A stretch of 64,000 nt of DNA from Phoma sp. XZ068 (lineage: Eukaryota > Ascomycota > Dothideomycetes > Pleosporales > Didymellaceae): the NCBI GenBank assembly GCA_004835665.1, contig RBKR01000004.1, forward strand, positions 1,054,001 through 1,118,000. The letters are read 5' to 3'. The position numbers were made by a program, and so were the translations under genes. Of the stretch, positions 21,380-33,030 are shown piece by piece. Position 1 is the first letter of the stretch. The number at the start of each line of letters is the position of its first letter. The notes under the pieces were generated by a model. It had not been told where the DNA came from. It was given only the letters and a program-made list of their open reading frames with translations, and ran no database searches.

Positions 21380-22966
21380 ATGTCTGTATGCTCGAATACC
21401 CTTCGAGCACTCTCTCGGTCCCGCATACCTACGAATAAGACGCTACTGCCGTTCCTCTACCAGACAGCCACGATTCAGCAATGGAAACCCGCCGCTCAGC
21501 CCATTGCACGTCGCAACATCTCGCGCTACAGTCGCAAAGATGACCCGCCCACCGAAGACATTCCCTTCGAGGACAAAGACGACCTCCCACCAGCGCTGGA
21601 CGAACTTGAAGCTCGACGTCAAACCACCATCACCGGCTCTGAACGCGCTGCCTTTGAGAAGCTCTACAGAAAGTTCAACACACGTGGCAGCCGTCAGAAT
21701 GAGGAAGACCATAAGGTAGAAATTGATGCAATTGCCGACGAGTACTGGGAGCCTGACGAGGAGGAGGACCCAGAGGCCAGTCTGGACAAAATCTTCGACG
21801 ATGCGCTGAAGGGGAGGGCCAAAGCATCGAGGGAGTGGAACAGGTTAGGGACAGAACAATTGAGGAGCAAGAAGCCTAAGCAAGATCTCCAGAGTATGGC
21901 AGAGCACGTTCTGAGGGGAACCCTCCCCCGTGAGATGCACGTACGACAAAAAAGGGACAACAGCGCCCAGGCTGCAAAACTAAAGGAAGCGCGCACACTG
22001 GAGCGCGCCCGCATAGACGCCCTCATCAAATCCGCAAACACCGACCGCGAGCTCTGGGAAACGCTGCACCGCGAAGTGTTCGACCGAGTCCGCCAGCTTG
22101 ATCTCGACAGCACGTCGCCGAAGCCGAAAACTCGCACCCGCAACGCAAAACCCACAGCCCCAACCATGGACCCCAAGGTCTTGTTCTCAAACTACCCGCA
22201 CCACCTCCTCACCGCGCTCACCACCCTCCGCACGCACTTCCCCGCCTCCCCGTTGCCTCTCTCCATTCTGCCCACCGTCAAGAGCCTCGGCCGCTCCTCG
22301 TACGCTCTCGGCGCAACGACTGCGTTATATAACCAGCTCCTCCGCACAGCCTGGCTGCAGCAGTCCTCGTACCCGCTGTTCAACTCGCTGCTGACCGACA
22401 TGCACAACGGCGCGATTGAGTTCTCGCCCGACACGCTCACGCTGCTGGACCAGGTGATTAAAGAGTTCGACATGGCGCGGAGCGGTCGGCTGGGTAGGGA
22501 ATTACAGATGGTGTACGGGATGGAGCAGTTTGGCGAGGGTATCAGGGAGGTGCGGCGGTGGCGGCAGATTGTTGCGGAGAGGGTGGGCATGGATACTGGG
22601 CGGAGGGAGAAGGGGACTGTACCTGTGCCGCGGAGAAGAAGGGCGAATGACGAGGGTTCGAAGGGCATGGTGGAGCCTGTGCCGCTTGTTGAGGGTACGA
22701 ATGGAGTTCCTGAGCCGGCGAAGGGGGAAACTGAGCAGGTTCCCCTAGACTCTGGATTCGAGTTTTTGAGCCAGGACACTGTTGTGGAAGATGCCAAGGT
22801 ACCCGAGGCTGACAGCGTGTCGACACCGGATGTCCAGAATGAAGAGCAGAAACTGCAGGATGAAGTCAAAGATGATATCGACGAAGAGCAAGATAAACCT
22901 GCTGCTTCGTCAGAAGCCACAGCGAAGACGCCGATTGGCGAGCCTGTACCATGGACACCATCGTAA
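21380..22966 (+). CDS. Mtf2/Nam1-like mitochondrial expression factor
   Basis: A single exon encodes 528 aa. The N-terminus is Arg/Ser/Thr-rich without acids for about 45 residues (RALSRSR...QPIARRNISRYSR), fitting a mitochondrial presequence. The core (about residues 265-400) reads LFSNYPHHLLTALTTLRTHF, PLPLSILPTVKSLGRSSYAL and LLTDMHNGAIEFSPDTLTLL. This resembles the C-terminal domain of the fungal Mtf2 family, whose yeast member Nam1/Mtf2 couples mitochondrial transcription to RNA processing and translation. The last 110 residues are acidic and Gln/Glu-rich, of low complexity. The family call is from memory of the domain pattern; the mitochondrial location is inferred. Confidence 0.72.
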   Translation: MSVCSNTLRALSRSRIPTNKTLLPFLYQTATIQQWKPAAQPIARRNISRYSRKDDPPTEDIPFEDKDDLPPALDELEARRQTTITGSERAAFEKLYRKFNTRGSRQNEEDHKVEIDAIADEYWEPDEEEDPEASLDKIFDDALKGRAKASREWNRLGTEQLRSKKPKQDLQSMAEHVLRGTLPREMHVRQKRDNSAQAAKLKEARTLERARIDALIKSANTDRELWETLHREVFDRVRQLDLDSTSPKPKTRTRNAKPTAPTMDPKVLFSNYPHHLLTALTTLRTHFPASPLPLSILPTVKSLGRSSYALGATTALYNQLLRTAWLQQSSYPLFNSLLTDMHNGAIEFSPDTLTLLDQVIKEFDMARSGRLGRELQMVYGMEQFGEGIREVRRWRQIVAERVGMDTGRREKGTVPVPRRRRANDEGSKGMVEPVPLVEGTNGVPEPAKGETEQVPLDSGFEFLSQDTVVEDAKVPEADSVSTPDVQNEEQKLQDEVKDDIDEEQDKPAASSEATAKTPIGEPVPWTPS

Positions 22967-23259
22967 GATGACTTGTAAGATCACGCATTGTAAAATGTAC
23001 CTACCAACCCTGTATATATAGTCTGTATAAAGAGACGAGCGGGTGATACCACGAATATACGTATGAACGGAGAGGACACCAAACACATACCCACCTTAAC
23101 GAGTCGTGTGGCGGTAGACAAGTAACGAAATATGCAAGAGTGTACAATTCTATTAAGGATTCCACTTCAGCAGACTTCAACAATGCAATCCTCCCTTCTC
23201 ATCACTACGCTCATCCTATTATCTCCTTTATTTACAAAAACCCTCGCCTATGACAGGTT

Positions 23260-26200
23260 TTACAAGGTTTCCCACCCGCCGTTATTAATATCGCCTTCGA
23301 GCTTCCTCGCAATCAGGCTCTGAATGCTGCCCTCCAGCCACACCTTACGGAGCAGGGCGTCGTACCGCTTCTGGTTGAGGAATAGCTGATGGTGGCGCCG
23401 CAGCGTGGGATCCACTTCGCCGTGCTTGTCGAGGTAGGGGGCGACGGCCCAGGTGCCGTGGTTCTTGTTGAGGAAGAGGACCATGCATTTGCGGATGTGG
23501 ATGAAGATGCCGATTTGGCCGCCGCATCTGGGATGGTTAGTGCTGTTCTTTAGTCGAAGAGTGTAGGATGGAGTGTAGGATTGATGGAGGACTCACTTGG
23601 AAAGATGCTGGTTGCAGCCGCCCCGCTGGCCTTTGCCTGTCATACAGCACACGGCCTGGGAGCACATGATCTCGCCACAAAACAGACACAGCGCTGGATC
23701 CGTGAGTTCTTTTCCGGTCGTCGGGCACTTCCTGCGTATCGCTTCGTCGGTAAGCGTGTCGTACGTCTTGGGCAGGCCGACAAGTTCGTAGATGGCAGGA
23801 TGCGAGAGTGAGACTGTGGGGCACAGGGGCTGGTTTCCTGCCTGTGCCCACAAGAGGTGTCGTACCCAGCCACCGACGATGGAGCGTGTGATATGACCTG
23901 AGTTGGAGCGCGTGGCGAAAGATGAGAAGACGTCGTGGAGAGTGGGGAGGCGCAATAGCGTAGTGAGGCGGGAGAGTTCAGACTCATCCACCTGGTCCAT
24001 AGGGGTGTGTGGCAGCTCGACACCGTAGCGGACGTGCATTAGAATTGCAGCCTTGCGGAGGAAGGGCAGAGCGTAAGACGATATCATCGTGTGCATGAAA
24101 TAAAGGAAGTTAGTGTCCTTGAACTGATCGGGTATGGGCATGCTGTCGATGTCCAGTGACGCTGGGGAGTCTTCCATATTGGCTACGTTGAAGACGGCGC
24201 AGACAAAGAAGAGAAGGTTGTTGAGTTGATCAGGTGAGAAATGGCCGTTATCGACTTTCACCGAGTTGATAAAGCGCTCCGGTTGCAGGAAGTATGCTGC
24301 GTTTTGGCTTTCCGCAATTTTGGTGTATGCCAGTACGACCCTCACAATCTCCGCCAAGAAACACAAACGCAAGACGTGATGAACATCGAGGCCTGTAGCT
24401 GGTACGATGCCTGCTGAGCATTGCGTAAGGAAGATGAATGGGTCCTGACATAGAAGAGGTGTGACGGTCTTCAGATCAAGAGGCAGGACCTCGGGGTCGA
24501 ACACGCCAGGGTGTCCAACAAATAATTGGCGGATCTGCTCATATTGCGTGCGGAGGTACTCAACCTCCGTGAGGCTCGATCCTTGGTTTCCAAGACTGCC
24601 AATAGCAACATAAGACGAAACCGTTTCTGAAAGAATCTGGAGGTGGGTCAAAGTCTGTAGCGAGATCTTGTCGATCAATGTGCCCCTAACAAAATCCGAC
24701 TGTACGCCACGTTGGGCAATCTCCACCGAAGAGATCGAATGGCCAAGGGCTTGAGCAAGTGAGTCGGTGTGAGTCAAATCTTCAATTTCGGCCCCCGGCA
24801 AAGGCAGATGCGTAAAGACAGAGGGAATGTCGTTTGAACGGAGAGTATCTCGCAGTCTTTGATATACCTTGAAGAGCTCGGTCATAAGTGTGACAGGTGC
24901 AACAGGTTCCGCCTCGGGTTCTCGTGAAGCTCCCCCTAGAAACGCTGGGATCTGGAATCGATGTTGCTGCAGTGGTGCGGTCGTTGCTTGCGCAGGGGGT
25001 GGAAATACGGGTGCCCTGACAAGGTCTGGAAGGTGACCTGCAATATTCTGAATGAAGTCCTGTTGACCGTACTCGTACAGCTTCTTTCTGTCTTGGCCGA
25101 GCTCTACAGCGGAAGCCTTGCCTCTGTCGTCTTCGAAAGTCTTGTGCATCGTTGCAACGTGAGTCTCAAGCCACTCGTCGAACAATACTGTCGTCTCGAG
25201 CGCGCCAGGATGCAATATCTTCTTTGGCTTCCAAATAATCGGCAGGAACATATTGCCTAGAGCCTTGCAGAGTGGGCACATGAACTCTTTAAACTCAGGA
25301 CGTTCAGGGTGGTTTCTCGCAATCTGGCCAACATGCCTACGCTGAGTGGCTTGAAGGTAGACCTCAAAACAAGCATAATGCATAATGTGTCCACATCCAG
25401 TGGATACTGGGCCCGAGTTGACATGGGTACGTGGAAAGCCCTTGCCGAGGGTTTGCCTCTCTGTTGCAACGCGCTCGCCGCCAGCGTTGACCTTTTCAAC
25501 CATCTGCCTGTTCTTTCCTGAGACACCAAATGGCCGAACCTCATCTGCCGAGCGATCGAGACTGGCAGGGGTCTGCGTTACCTCGTCCACCCAATCGTTA
25601 TCTCGCAGATCGGTCTGTCGAAGGATACGGCTTTCTGAAATGTAACCAAATGTACCGTAGAGCTTTTGGTCGTTTGTTTCTTCTTGGCACAAGATGCAGG
25701 TTCCGGACGGGTACTTGAAAGTCTTTTCTTGTTCAACAAGGCCGCCGTCTTCATCTTCCAAGTCGCTGAAGTCATCCTCTCCCCAGTCGAAATCTTGGTT
25801 AGCCATGAACTTGCCTTGTTGCTCCTTAAAGGCTGCCATGACCTTCGCTTGCCGATCCAACGCCTGCTTCTTCTTCAGCTCTTTCTCCTCGATCCCGAAA
25901 CTAGCCGGCGATGCAGTGTCCATCCTGTCAGATGGAACGTTAAGAGCTGCGGCTGCCACAATGAACTTGTGCTGTTGTCGCTGTTTCAACCTGTGCAGGA
26001 TCAACCCGATCTTCGACTCACAACCCTTGTACTCCTCCTTATCCTGTATCGCCAAGAGAAGCGAGAGTATAGTCGGTCGGTCGGGTATGCCAACATTTGC
26101 CGATTTTGTGAGTACGGAAGCTACCAAGGAATCGGACATCTCCTCAGACCAGTCACGTTGCTCGGACTTGTCTTCGAGAACGGCGACCAGAAGCAGTTGT

Positions 26201-29200
26201 AGCACAAACTGAATGTACGTCTCCACACGTGTAGCAGGTATATTCGGTGTCGCATCTGTCGCTTTCAGGCCGTAACCCAGAAGGTAGTACAAGACTTGAG
26301 TGAAGAGCGGTGTCCTCGTGAAACCAGCAAGATCCTGGAAAAGACCAGACGTGACTGGTCTGAGGCTCGGCTCGAAAACTATGTCGCTAGCCTGCTTTCC
26401 GGTCTTCTTTGCCTTGTAATTCCTGTATATGGATTCGGCTTCTTCTCGTTGATTGCGGTTGTACTGATGGACATAGGGATCGATCAAGTCGAGGTATTGC
26501 TCCTTTAGCTCAAAGGTGCCGCTGTCTGAAAGGCCCTCGGGTGCTCGGAATTGTGTCATCTCGTGAAGAACGTCAGGGAATTCTTCCATGTTCTGTATCC
26601 GATCTGACAGCCGTGCAGTCATGTCAGAAAAGGAGAGGGGTTTGAAGCACAACACATGCGCAATATCTCGTCGCATAGCAGCAAGGTGCGATTCGTTGTT
26701 GTCTTCCGCAGGAATGAGGCAGGTACGATCGCTAAGCAGTATGATGAGAAGGTGTACAAAGTCTTCAACCACATCGATAGCCTGGGTATCTTCAAAGCCA
26801 TGTTGGCTAGCTTCGTACTTTCCAGTCATCCACCCTGTGAGGCCAAATCGATCGATCATTGAAGCCAAGAACACTGAAGGGTCGCACAGGACGAAGGCAG
26901 ATTGGAGGAGGAAGAGGTCCCTCTGGTGGCAAACGTCCCTTTGCGAAACACTCCTGTACTGATTCATCTGGTGTCGTAGAGTTATACCGTTTCTGACCCA
27001 GATACCCGCACGCATCTGAGCTAGCCATGCACAGACTCGGAGCGGAAAGTCAAAGACCGCAATCAGATAGTCTTCAGGTTGATGGGATGGGATGGCAGCA
27101 GGGTTGGATCGAATTCGCAATTCGTCACAAGTGAAGAGAAGCAGTTGCCGCACGTGGTCTGGGGGCATACTTCGTGCTCGATCGATCAGCCAGGATAGCG
27201 TGTAATGCAGGGCGTGATGGAAGCTCATATGCTCTTTTGCTACAACGTAATCGATGATCTTGTAATTCGGGCCGAAGAATGTGGACGGCTCTGCATCAAA
27301 CTCGAAGACTTCCAGAGTCTTGAATTTGGTTTCGTCTTTGAGCTCAGCTTGATCGAAACGTTTGCGTTCAGCACCCAACGAGTTGATAGTCACTACCTCC
27401 GCTGTAGCCCGAATGGCACGGCAAATGTTTGTGGCATCTTCCTCGTTCTTCCAGGTGAACGAATCTGCGAAGTGTCGGCATAGCTTGTTAATCTCTCTCG
27501 TGATGAGAGATGCGCTGATCCAGGCTTCTGATTCGAACTCGAGGTGCTCACCGACAGCACGCTGATTGGGACATATGCCTTGGTGGAGTTTGACCAGATC
27601 TAGGAATTGTAAGAGGTATCGTGGTTGTTCGCGAATCTTGTCTTGCACGAATTCGGATGCTAACAGGTACTTTGTATCCATGAAGAAATGGTGCAGTCTT
27701 CGATTTGTCACAGCGCCCTGCTCAAAAGCTAGGGTGGCTTTCGGATCGATGTTCGTTGGATAGCCGACTTGACGAGTGGTCAGGAAGGTGTAGAGAATGG
27801 CGAGCAAGTTGGTGAGGAAATTACCACGCTCCACTACTTCCGAAGTTATGGACGGTGTCGTTAACATCTGAAGGGACAAGTTGATGATGGAATGATCTGG
27901 CTCTCGATCGGCAATTAGAAACAGCTGTGCCAAACCAGTGTATACACCAGCAAATCGTAGACCAAGCAAACGCTTGAATTCAGGAATTGATACCACGGTG
28001 CTGATGAATACGTCGCGGATGCCGATGCGAAGTTGCTTCCACATGCGCAGGTCGTACAGGATGAGACGGTCGAGACGCAGGCGTTGCCAAAGGTCTTCGT
28101 GAGCTGGTGTCCCTGGCCGCCTCCCGTACCCTTCTGGTTTCTCCAGCCAGTACTGCGGAGGTCGAGATGGCCTCAATGGAAGTGAACGTGTATGAGGTGT
28201 GCCAGGCACCGCCATCAGAGGTTCAACATGACTCAATGACGGCGCGCCGACAAGAGGCTCGCTGTCCGATTCTGCAGGGGTATCACTCTGCTCATGCTGC
28301 ACTCTTTGCCCTGCCGAGAACTGGGATGGTGCTGGAGGAGGTGGAGGTGGAGCAGGATACCCTGCCAATGTCGCCTCTGATGTTTCCAATGCCTCATCGG
28401 CACTCTCGAACGCTTCCATTTCTACATCTCCATCGTTGTCCTGAGCGCCAACTTCGTCAATATCCATGTCTTCGCCGGCATCAGCGGTGCCTTCGCCCTC
28501 GTCATCGCCGTCGTCGAATTCGTCATCTGAAGCTGTTGTATCATCCGTCCTATCCGCTGTCCGCTGTCGACGTATCCTAATGATCTGGGCCCGCCGCTGG
28601 ATAGGTACGAGTCCTCGAAAGAAACTCCTCTCCTCGTTCTCTCGATCCTCTAGTTCGTGGTCGTCTAGACCGTCTTGGCCGATGCTTTCATTGGAAGCTG
28701 CACTTCCGATGCGCCATGGCTTCAGCATCTCCTCACAAATGGTACGTCGTAGCACCTGATGATCATTGCCTGCGCTACAGCCAGCAATATCTGAAATCCA
28801 TTCAACGATGGCACCGCCCATCATCTCTCGAAAGGTATCACGTGCAGACCGGATGGTAACAGTCAACTTGATTTCCTCGATGATCTTGGCCATACGAAGA
28901 AGCTCCTTTAGATCTGATCTGTACACGACAGCACTACGCCCAATGTCGTTGACTTCGTGGGCCTTTGCAAGGCCAAACGCCTGCTTCTGTTTGCAAGCGC
29001 GAGCGACTTGCTCCTGAACATCAGTCACAGTGTGCTTCTCATCGTTCCAAAGGACCAAGCAGTATTCCTGATTGTCTTCAGGCTGATCCCCCGGGTCGTA
29101 CCATTTGGAGGTGAGACGTGAATTGCGCTCGTCCTGCAAGACGGAGTCCTCTGTCTTGGGCAAACGTAGTTGCTCGGGGGAGCAGGAAAAGACATCAATG

Positions 29201-29781
29201 AGGTAGTCCAGGGATCTCGCGATGGTCATGCGTATGCTCTCGAGCACTTCGTCAGGCAACGATGAACCTTCTTTCGCCTTCCCAGCTGTCTTGTTGCTAG
29301 GCTCGGTATCGGCTGAGTGGATGTTGCAGTGAACCGGGCGAAGCCATGCCTCTTCGTCGCCACAGTCGCAGCAGCCAGAGTTGCCGGGTGAGACACTTAC
29401 AAAGACCTGGTGGCCCTCGTGGTCTGAAGCATCGAAACAGCGTGCACAGAGCACGCATGTGTCATCGGCTGTGCATGTCTTGCAGCGATACGTGCCCTCG
29501 CCGTTTTTGAAGATGTGCCCACACGGCTTCCCCTTTGCTGCAGCGGTGTATTCTGCACCCTCTATTGCGCCCTGTGCGCCCCGCAAGCTCCATGGCTTCG
29601 TCTGGTCGGTGGGCAGTCCCGTAGGGAAGAAGAGCGGGATGTGGGCCTCGTGGCCGGCGAGCGAGCGAAAGAGGACAGCGCGTAGGTCGCGGTCGGCCTC
29701 TGGGGTGTATCGGTAGTTGTGTCGTCGAGGCAGTTCGCGCAGGCTGCGGCAGAGCTCCTGCTCCAGCGGCGATATATACAT
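23260..29781 (-). CDS. UBR1: E3 ubiquitin ligase N-recognin Ubr1
   Basis: Exon 1 (29781 down to 23597) and a short exon 2 (23527 down to 23260) flank a 69-nt GT-AG intron; splicing in phase extends the protein to 2150 aa and adds a conserved C-terminal segment (KCGGQIGIFIHIRKCMVLF...). The UBR box lies near residues 87-157 (CGHIFKNGEGTYRCKTC, then CCDCGDEEAW), which binds type-1 N-degrons. A ClpS-like segment near 240-300 (LVLWNDEKHTVTDV) binds type-2 degrons. A RING-like region spans about 1362-1505 (CILCQEE, CGHIMHYACFEVYL, FMCPLCKALG). It works with Rad6-type E2 in the N-degron pathway in cytosol and nucleus. The ATG at 29781 starts the whole open frame; no upstream exon is needed. Confidence 0.96.
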
Positions 29782-30459
29782 GGCGCGCCCAAGCTGCAGC
29801 TGGCGGCGGTGGGATGTAGTGGGGCTGGCGGTCGATGAGTGCAGGTGGCAAGCAGGAGATGGAGGGCGGGGAGACGGAGAGTGGAACGGCTGCTATTAGT
29901 AAGGTCGTGGTCCTGCCACAGCTCGAGGAAAGTGAAGCCTGTTGTTTGTTGTAGGACTGTGGCGTGGTCACGCTGGTGAAAGTTCGCGAGCTATGTCATA
30001 GCACCCAGGCAGGCATAAAGAAGTCCCCGCAGTCACGGTAGCTGCATCCAGCATGTCGCAGTGCCGCAGAATTAATGACTCTCAGTCGGCAATGTATTTG
30101 TATTCAAACTCGCAACAGTCTCACATTTTCGATTGTGCATGTGGCGCGAGGTCTTCACATGCAATCACAGGGTCTCGTTGGCAGCACAGTCATCAGAAGC
30201 CATCCACATGCAAACCAAAAAAGGTCACTTGAAGGCGTCCAGTTGAATTGACGATTAGTCTTCCGCCAATTCCACATCTTCAATCAGTAAGAGCGCACAA
30301 ACATCGCCAGCACGTAGGCACATGGGAGGTGTTGGGGAATCAGCGCTTTGCCGTGGTATTGTGCAAGCTGTAGAATACACCTCAATGTACAGTGCCCGTC
30401 TCGAAGAAGCGTAGGAAAGATCGGTCTAAGTCATGTCTGCTCCGTCCCGCCAATGCACT
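29782..30459. other. UBR1 promoter and QCR9 3' flank
   Basis: These 678 bp lie between two minus-strand genes. They should contain the UBR1 promoter and leader and the QCR9 3' UTR. No further gene or element is recognised. Confidence 0.4.
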
Positions 30460-30880
30460 CTACTCGTCGTCCTCGGCCGCCTCGATGTAGCGCTGCTTAA
30501 TATCCTTCCACTGGCGCTGCCCATCTCGTTAGCTCTGACCGTCCAGACGGCAAATGTGCACCTACACCGCGGTTGATGTTGTCCCAGATGCGCTCGGAGC
30601 CGGTGTCGAAAGCCCTATTCCAGTTTCAGTACTCGGGTCAATCCGCCTTTCAAGCCGGGGTTGCGACGTACAGCTGCATGCCGAAAGCAGCGGCGAAAAC
30701 GGTACCGAGGAGAGTAACGTTACTCCTGATAACGGTGCTGCGGTCGATTGTCAGTAAGGGTCGGTCGTGGGTTCGAGGTAGGGGGAGGCTTGCTTGTAGA
30801 CGGTGTTCGCGAACTGCACACGGCGCGGTTAGCACGGGCTTGGAGCGACTGAAATTCTTCAATTGACTTACGCCGGGCAT
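30460..30880 (-). CDS. QCR9: Ubiquinol-cytochrome c reductase subunit 9 (complex III)
   Basis: Five very small exons, read on minus: 30880-30872, 30813-30794, 30737-30672, 30614-30566 and 30516-30460. They join to a 66-aa protein starting MPGFANTVYNTVIRSNVTLL, with one transmembrane helix (LLGTVFAAAFGMQL), then AFDTGSERIWDNINRGRQW and KDIKQRYIEAAEDDE. This matches the Qcr9 pattern (YNT, single TM helix, WDxxNxGxxWKDI) and size. Qcr9 sits in the inner mitochondrial membrane near the Rieske protein and cytochrome c1. Exon 1 codes only three residues. Intron 2 (30793-30738) starts with GC, not GT; only this donor keeps the frame and the YNTV motif. All four introns have good CTAAC/CTGAC-type branch sites. 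Confidence 0.92.
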
Positions 30881-31243
30881 TGTGGAGGTAATTGCAGAGC
30901 GCGGGAGGCTGCGGAGACGATGTGGTGGGTGCTGCGGAGGGTGAACGAGGTTGAGCGAGCAAGAGCGACTGAGGTTCTCAGAAGTCACGGCAACCTCGAC
31001 GTCCTGATTGGGTAGCCGCGCTCCCGCTCTCACCCACTCCAACTTGACGTACCAGTAATTTTCCCCCACGACGATTGCGCTGTGAGCACACCCAAGGGCT
31101 TCCGCGCCCACAGCCTGCACAAAAAGCGACGAGAGCATCGCAAACTTCGGCCAACAAGCTGCTCCCCAGCACATCGTGCATTTCAACCACAGCCATCGCC
31201 TGACTGCACCGCCCCGCAATCACAACCCGTACCACCTCCAAAC
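30881..31243. promoter_or_regulatory. Shared divergent promoter QCR9/PYM1
   Basis: A 363-bp gap lies between divergent start codons (30880 minus, 31244 plus). The half nearer PYM1 is rich in CA and CC dinucleotides. Function is inferred from geometry only. Confidence 0.45.
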
Positions 31244-31825
31244 ATGCCTTCCGTCGAGAGCACGCCAGTCTCACGGGCTGGCATCACCACCTCCGCCACC
31301 GGCGAGCGTCACATCCCCTCTTCGGTGCGCCCTGATGGCTCTGTCCGCAAGGAAATCCGCGTGCGCCCGGGTTACCGCCCGCCAGAGGATGTCGAGCTCT
31401 ACAAGAACAGGACGGCCGAAGGCTTCAGGAACCGGGGCAAAGCTGGTATTCCCGGCGCGGAGACGCTGAAGAAAGAGGAGGACCCCGCCAAAGCCAGCAA
31501 CGCGGCCAACAAGAACGCTAAGCGTAGGGAAGCAAGGAAGAAGGCGGCTGCTGAGAAAGAGGACGAGAACCCTACCGAGCCCGCAAAAGCTGCCGAGCCT
31601 GTTGAGCCTGTGAAACCTGTCGACCCCGAGGCCGAGAAGGAGAAGGAGGCAAAGAAGCTCGTCAAGAAGCTGCGACAGGCCCGCGATCTAAAGGACAAGA
31701 AAGAGAAGGGCGAGGGGTTGCTGCCGGAACAGTTCGAGAAGGTCATCAAGATTAACGAGCTTGTCCGACAGCTGGAGAAGCTCGGCTTTGACTCCCAGGG
31801 CGAGAAAAAGCCTGCAGAGACTTGA
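31244..31825 (+). CDS. PYM1: PYM/WIBG partner of Y14-Mago (exon junction complex recycling factor)
   Basis: A single exon of 193 aa. The N-terminal block RHIPSSVRPDGSVRKEIRV followed by RPGYRPPEDVELY is the Mago-Y14 binding motif of PYM. The rest is Lys/Glu/Ala-rich and helical (RREARKKAAAEKE, LVKKLRQARDLKDKKEKGEG), with a C-terminal segment LLPEQFEKVIKINELVRQLE shared with the family. PYM binds ribosomes and strips exon junction complexes from spliced mRNA during the first round of translation. The start is the first ATG in frame, in a CAAACATGCC context. No symbol is settled for fungal copies; PYM1 follows the metazoan name. Confidence 0.9.
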   Translation: MPSVESTPVSRAGITTSATGERHIPSSVRPDGSVRKEIRVRPGYRPPEDVELYKNRTAEGFRNRGKAGIPGAETLKKEEDPAKASNAANKNAKRREARKKAAAEKEDENPTEPAKAAEPVEPVKPVDPEAEKEKEAKKLVKKLRQARDLKDKKEKGEGLLPEQFEKVIKINELVRQLEKLGFDSQGEKKPAET

Positions 31826-32334
31826 GGCTCGCAACCGCACCCCGCTATCTATCACAACCTCACGTCGTACAAACGCTTTGGCCTTCAGACGACCCCACAT
31901 CATGGCGATGCACATACTATTGGCCTTCTATGACTGGCAAAAGCACTCGGAGTCTGCGTCTTCACAGACATGTCTGTCAGCAGGAGGCTATGCATACCTA
32001 GGCTCTTATCTCTACGGACCAACACCAACGATCGCATCTGAAGGCCCCCTCAAGCTTTCGTCATCGTCGAGGACCTGCAGTCGCGCTCAGTTGTCGTGAT
32101 CAGTTGCTCCACTGTCACTGCTCATTTGCTTGGACAGGGCCGATCGGCATGATAGCAATTCTTCGCATTTGGCTTCTGCCTGCTATAGTACTTTGCGTCC
32201 ACCATCTTAGCAGAAGAGATTATACCCAGGACAATCGACCAGATCATCATATGCAAATAGCTGCCTTGGCTTCTCCTCTACACTCTAATGTCTCCACTCA
32301 CCAAACGTAGATACATACCCCTGCGCCCGCTCTT
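31826..32334. other. Convergent 3' flanks
   Basis: This 509-bp gap separates the 3' ends of PYM1 (plus) and the PPSY protein gene (minus). It should hold both 3' UTRs. No gene is recognised. Confidence 0.4.
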
Positions 32335-33030
32335 TCAACACCTCGCATCGATCCTAATGATGACACACTGTTTCGACATGGTATCGTACAGCCCAAAGTC
32401 ACTCAACGTTCGCAATGAAATCTCCTCCAACCTCGCCTTCACCAAGACCAGCCCCGACTCATCCATCTTCTTGACACCGACTTCTGGGTTGCCGCTCGGC
32501 GACCGTTCCTCCTCACCTCTCCCAACGAACTTTGCAAGAAAGTTTCTCTTCTGCTTATGTGGCGGCTCGAACTCGCTTCTCTCCCTTGTTGGACTTCTCA
32601 ACTGCGGACTTGCGTTCAAACTGTCCCTCAACACTCGCTCCAACTCGACAATGACTGCTTGTACTCTCCAAAACTCCGTTCGATTCATCTGCCCTTCTAG
32701 ACGCACCACATTCGGCTCCTCCTCAGATGCAAAACCGATGACTTCTACGGCCTTCGATGTATCCGTGTCGAAGCTAAACTCCGACTTCTCCCGCACGGCA
32801 GGCAGAGGGATGTCTGAGGGCAACATGGCGATAGTTGTTTGCGCGATGCCATACGAGGCACGTTCCTCGACTAGTGGAATGATCTGGGTGTCGATAACAG
32901 ATTGAATGTGGTGCGCGCGCGTGAGAGTCAGCTGGTCGAGAATCTGCTGGCCTCGATGCGCGTTCGGGCGCGAGAAGTTGGGGACCTCTGTGTACGATGG
33001 TGGCAGCTCTTCTTTTTCGTTTCGTGACAT
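32335..33030 (-). CDS. Unknown protein with N-terminal PPSY motif
   Basis: A single exon of 231 aa, not recognised. It starts MSRNEKEELPPSYTEVPNF; PPSY is a classic WW-domain ligand, the kind read by Rsp5/Nedd4 ubiquitin ligases. The first third is helical (HRGQQILDQLTLTRAHHIQS), followed by a mixed alpha/beta segment containing AVEVIGFASEEEPNVVRLEG and MNRTEFWRVQAVIVELERVL. A Lys/Arg-rich stretch (KQKRNFLAKF) lies near residue 165. It has no signal peptide or transmembrane helix. The balanced composition over 231 codons, the ATG and the divergent placement to flotillin support a real gene. A role as an Rsp5 substrate or adaptor is only suggested by the motif. Confidence 0.75.
   Translation of the reverse strand: MSRNEKEELPPSYTEVPNFSRPNAHRGQQILDQLTLTRAHHIQSVIDTQIIPLVEERASYGIAQTTIAMLPSDIPLPAVREKSEFSFDTDTSKAVEVIGFASEEEPNVVRLEGQMNRTEFWRVQAVIVELERVLRDSLNASPQLRSPTRERSEFEPPHKQKRNFLAKFVGRGEEERSPSGNPEVGVKKMDESGLVLVKARLEEISLRTLSDFGLYDTMSKQCVIIRIDARC

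Noticed and set aside
23183..23323. Small plus-strand frame with a signal-peptide-like start, overlapping the UBR1 3' end
   Set aside because: It is antisense to the last UBR1 exon and its 3' flank and has only 46 codons. The hydrophobic N-terminus is probably chance.
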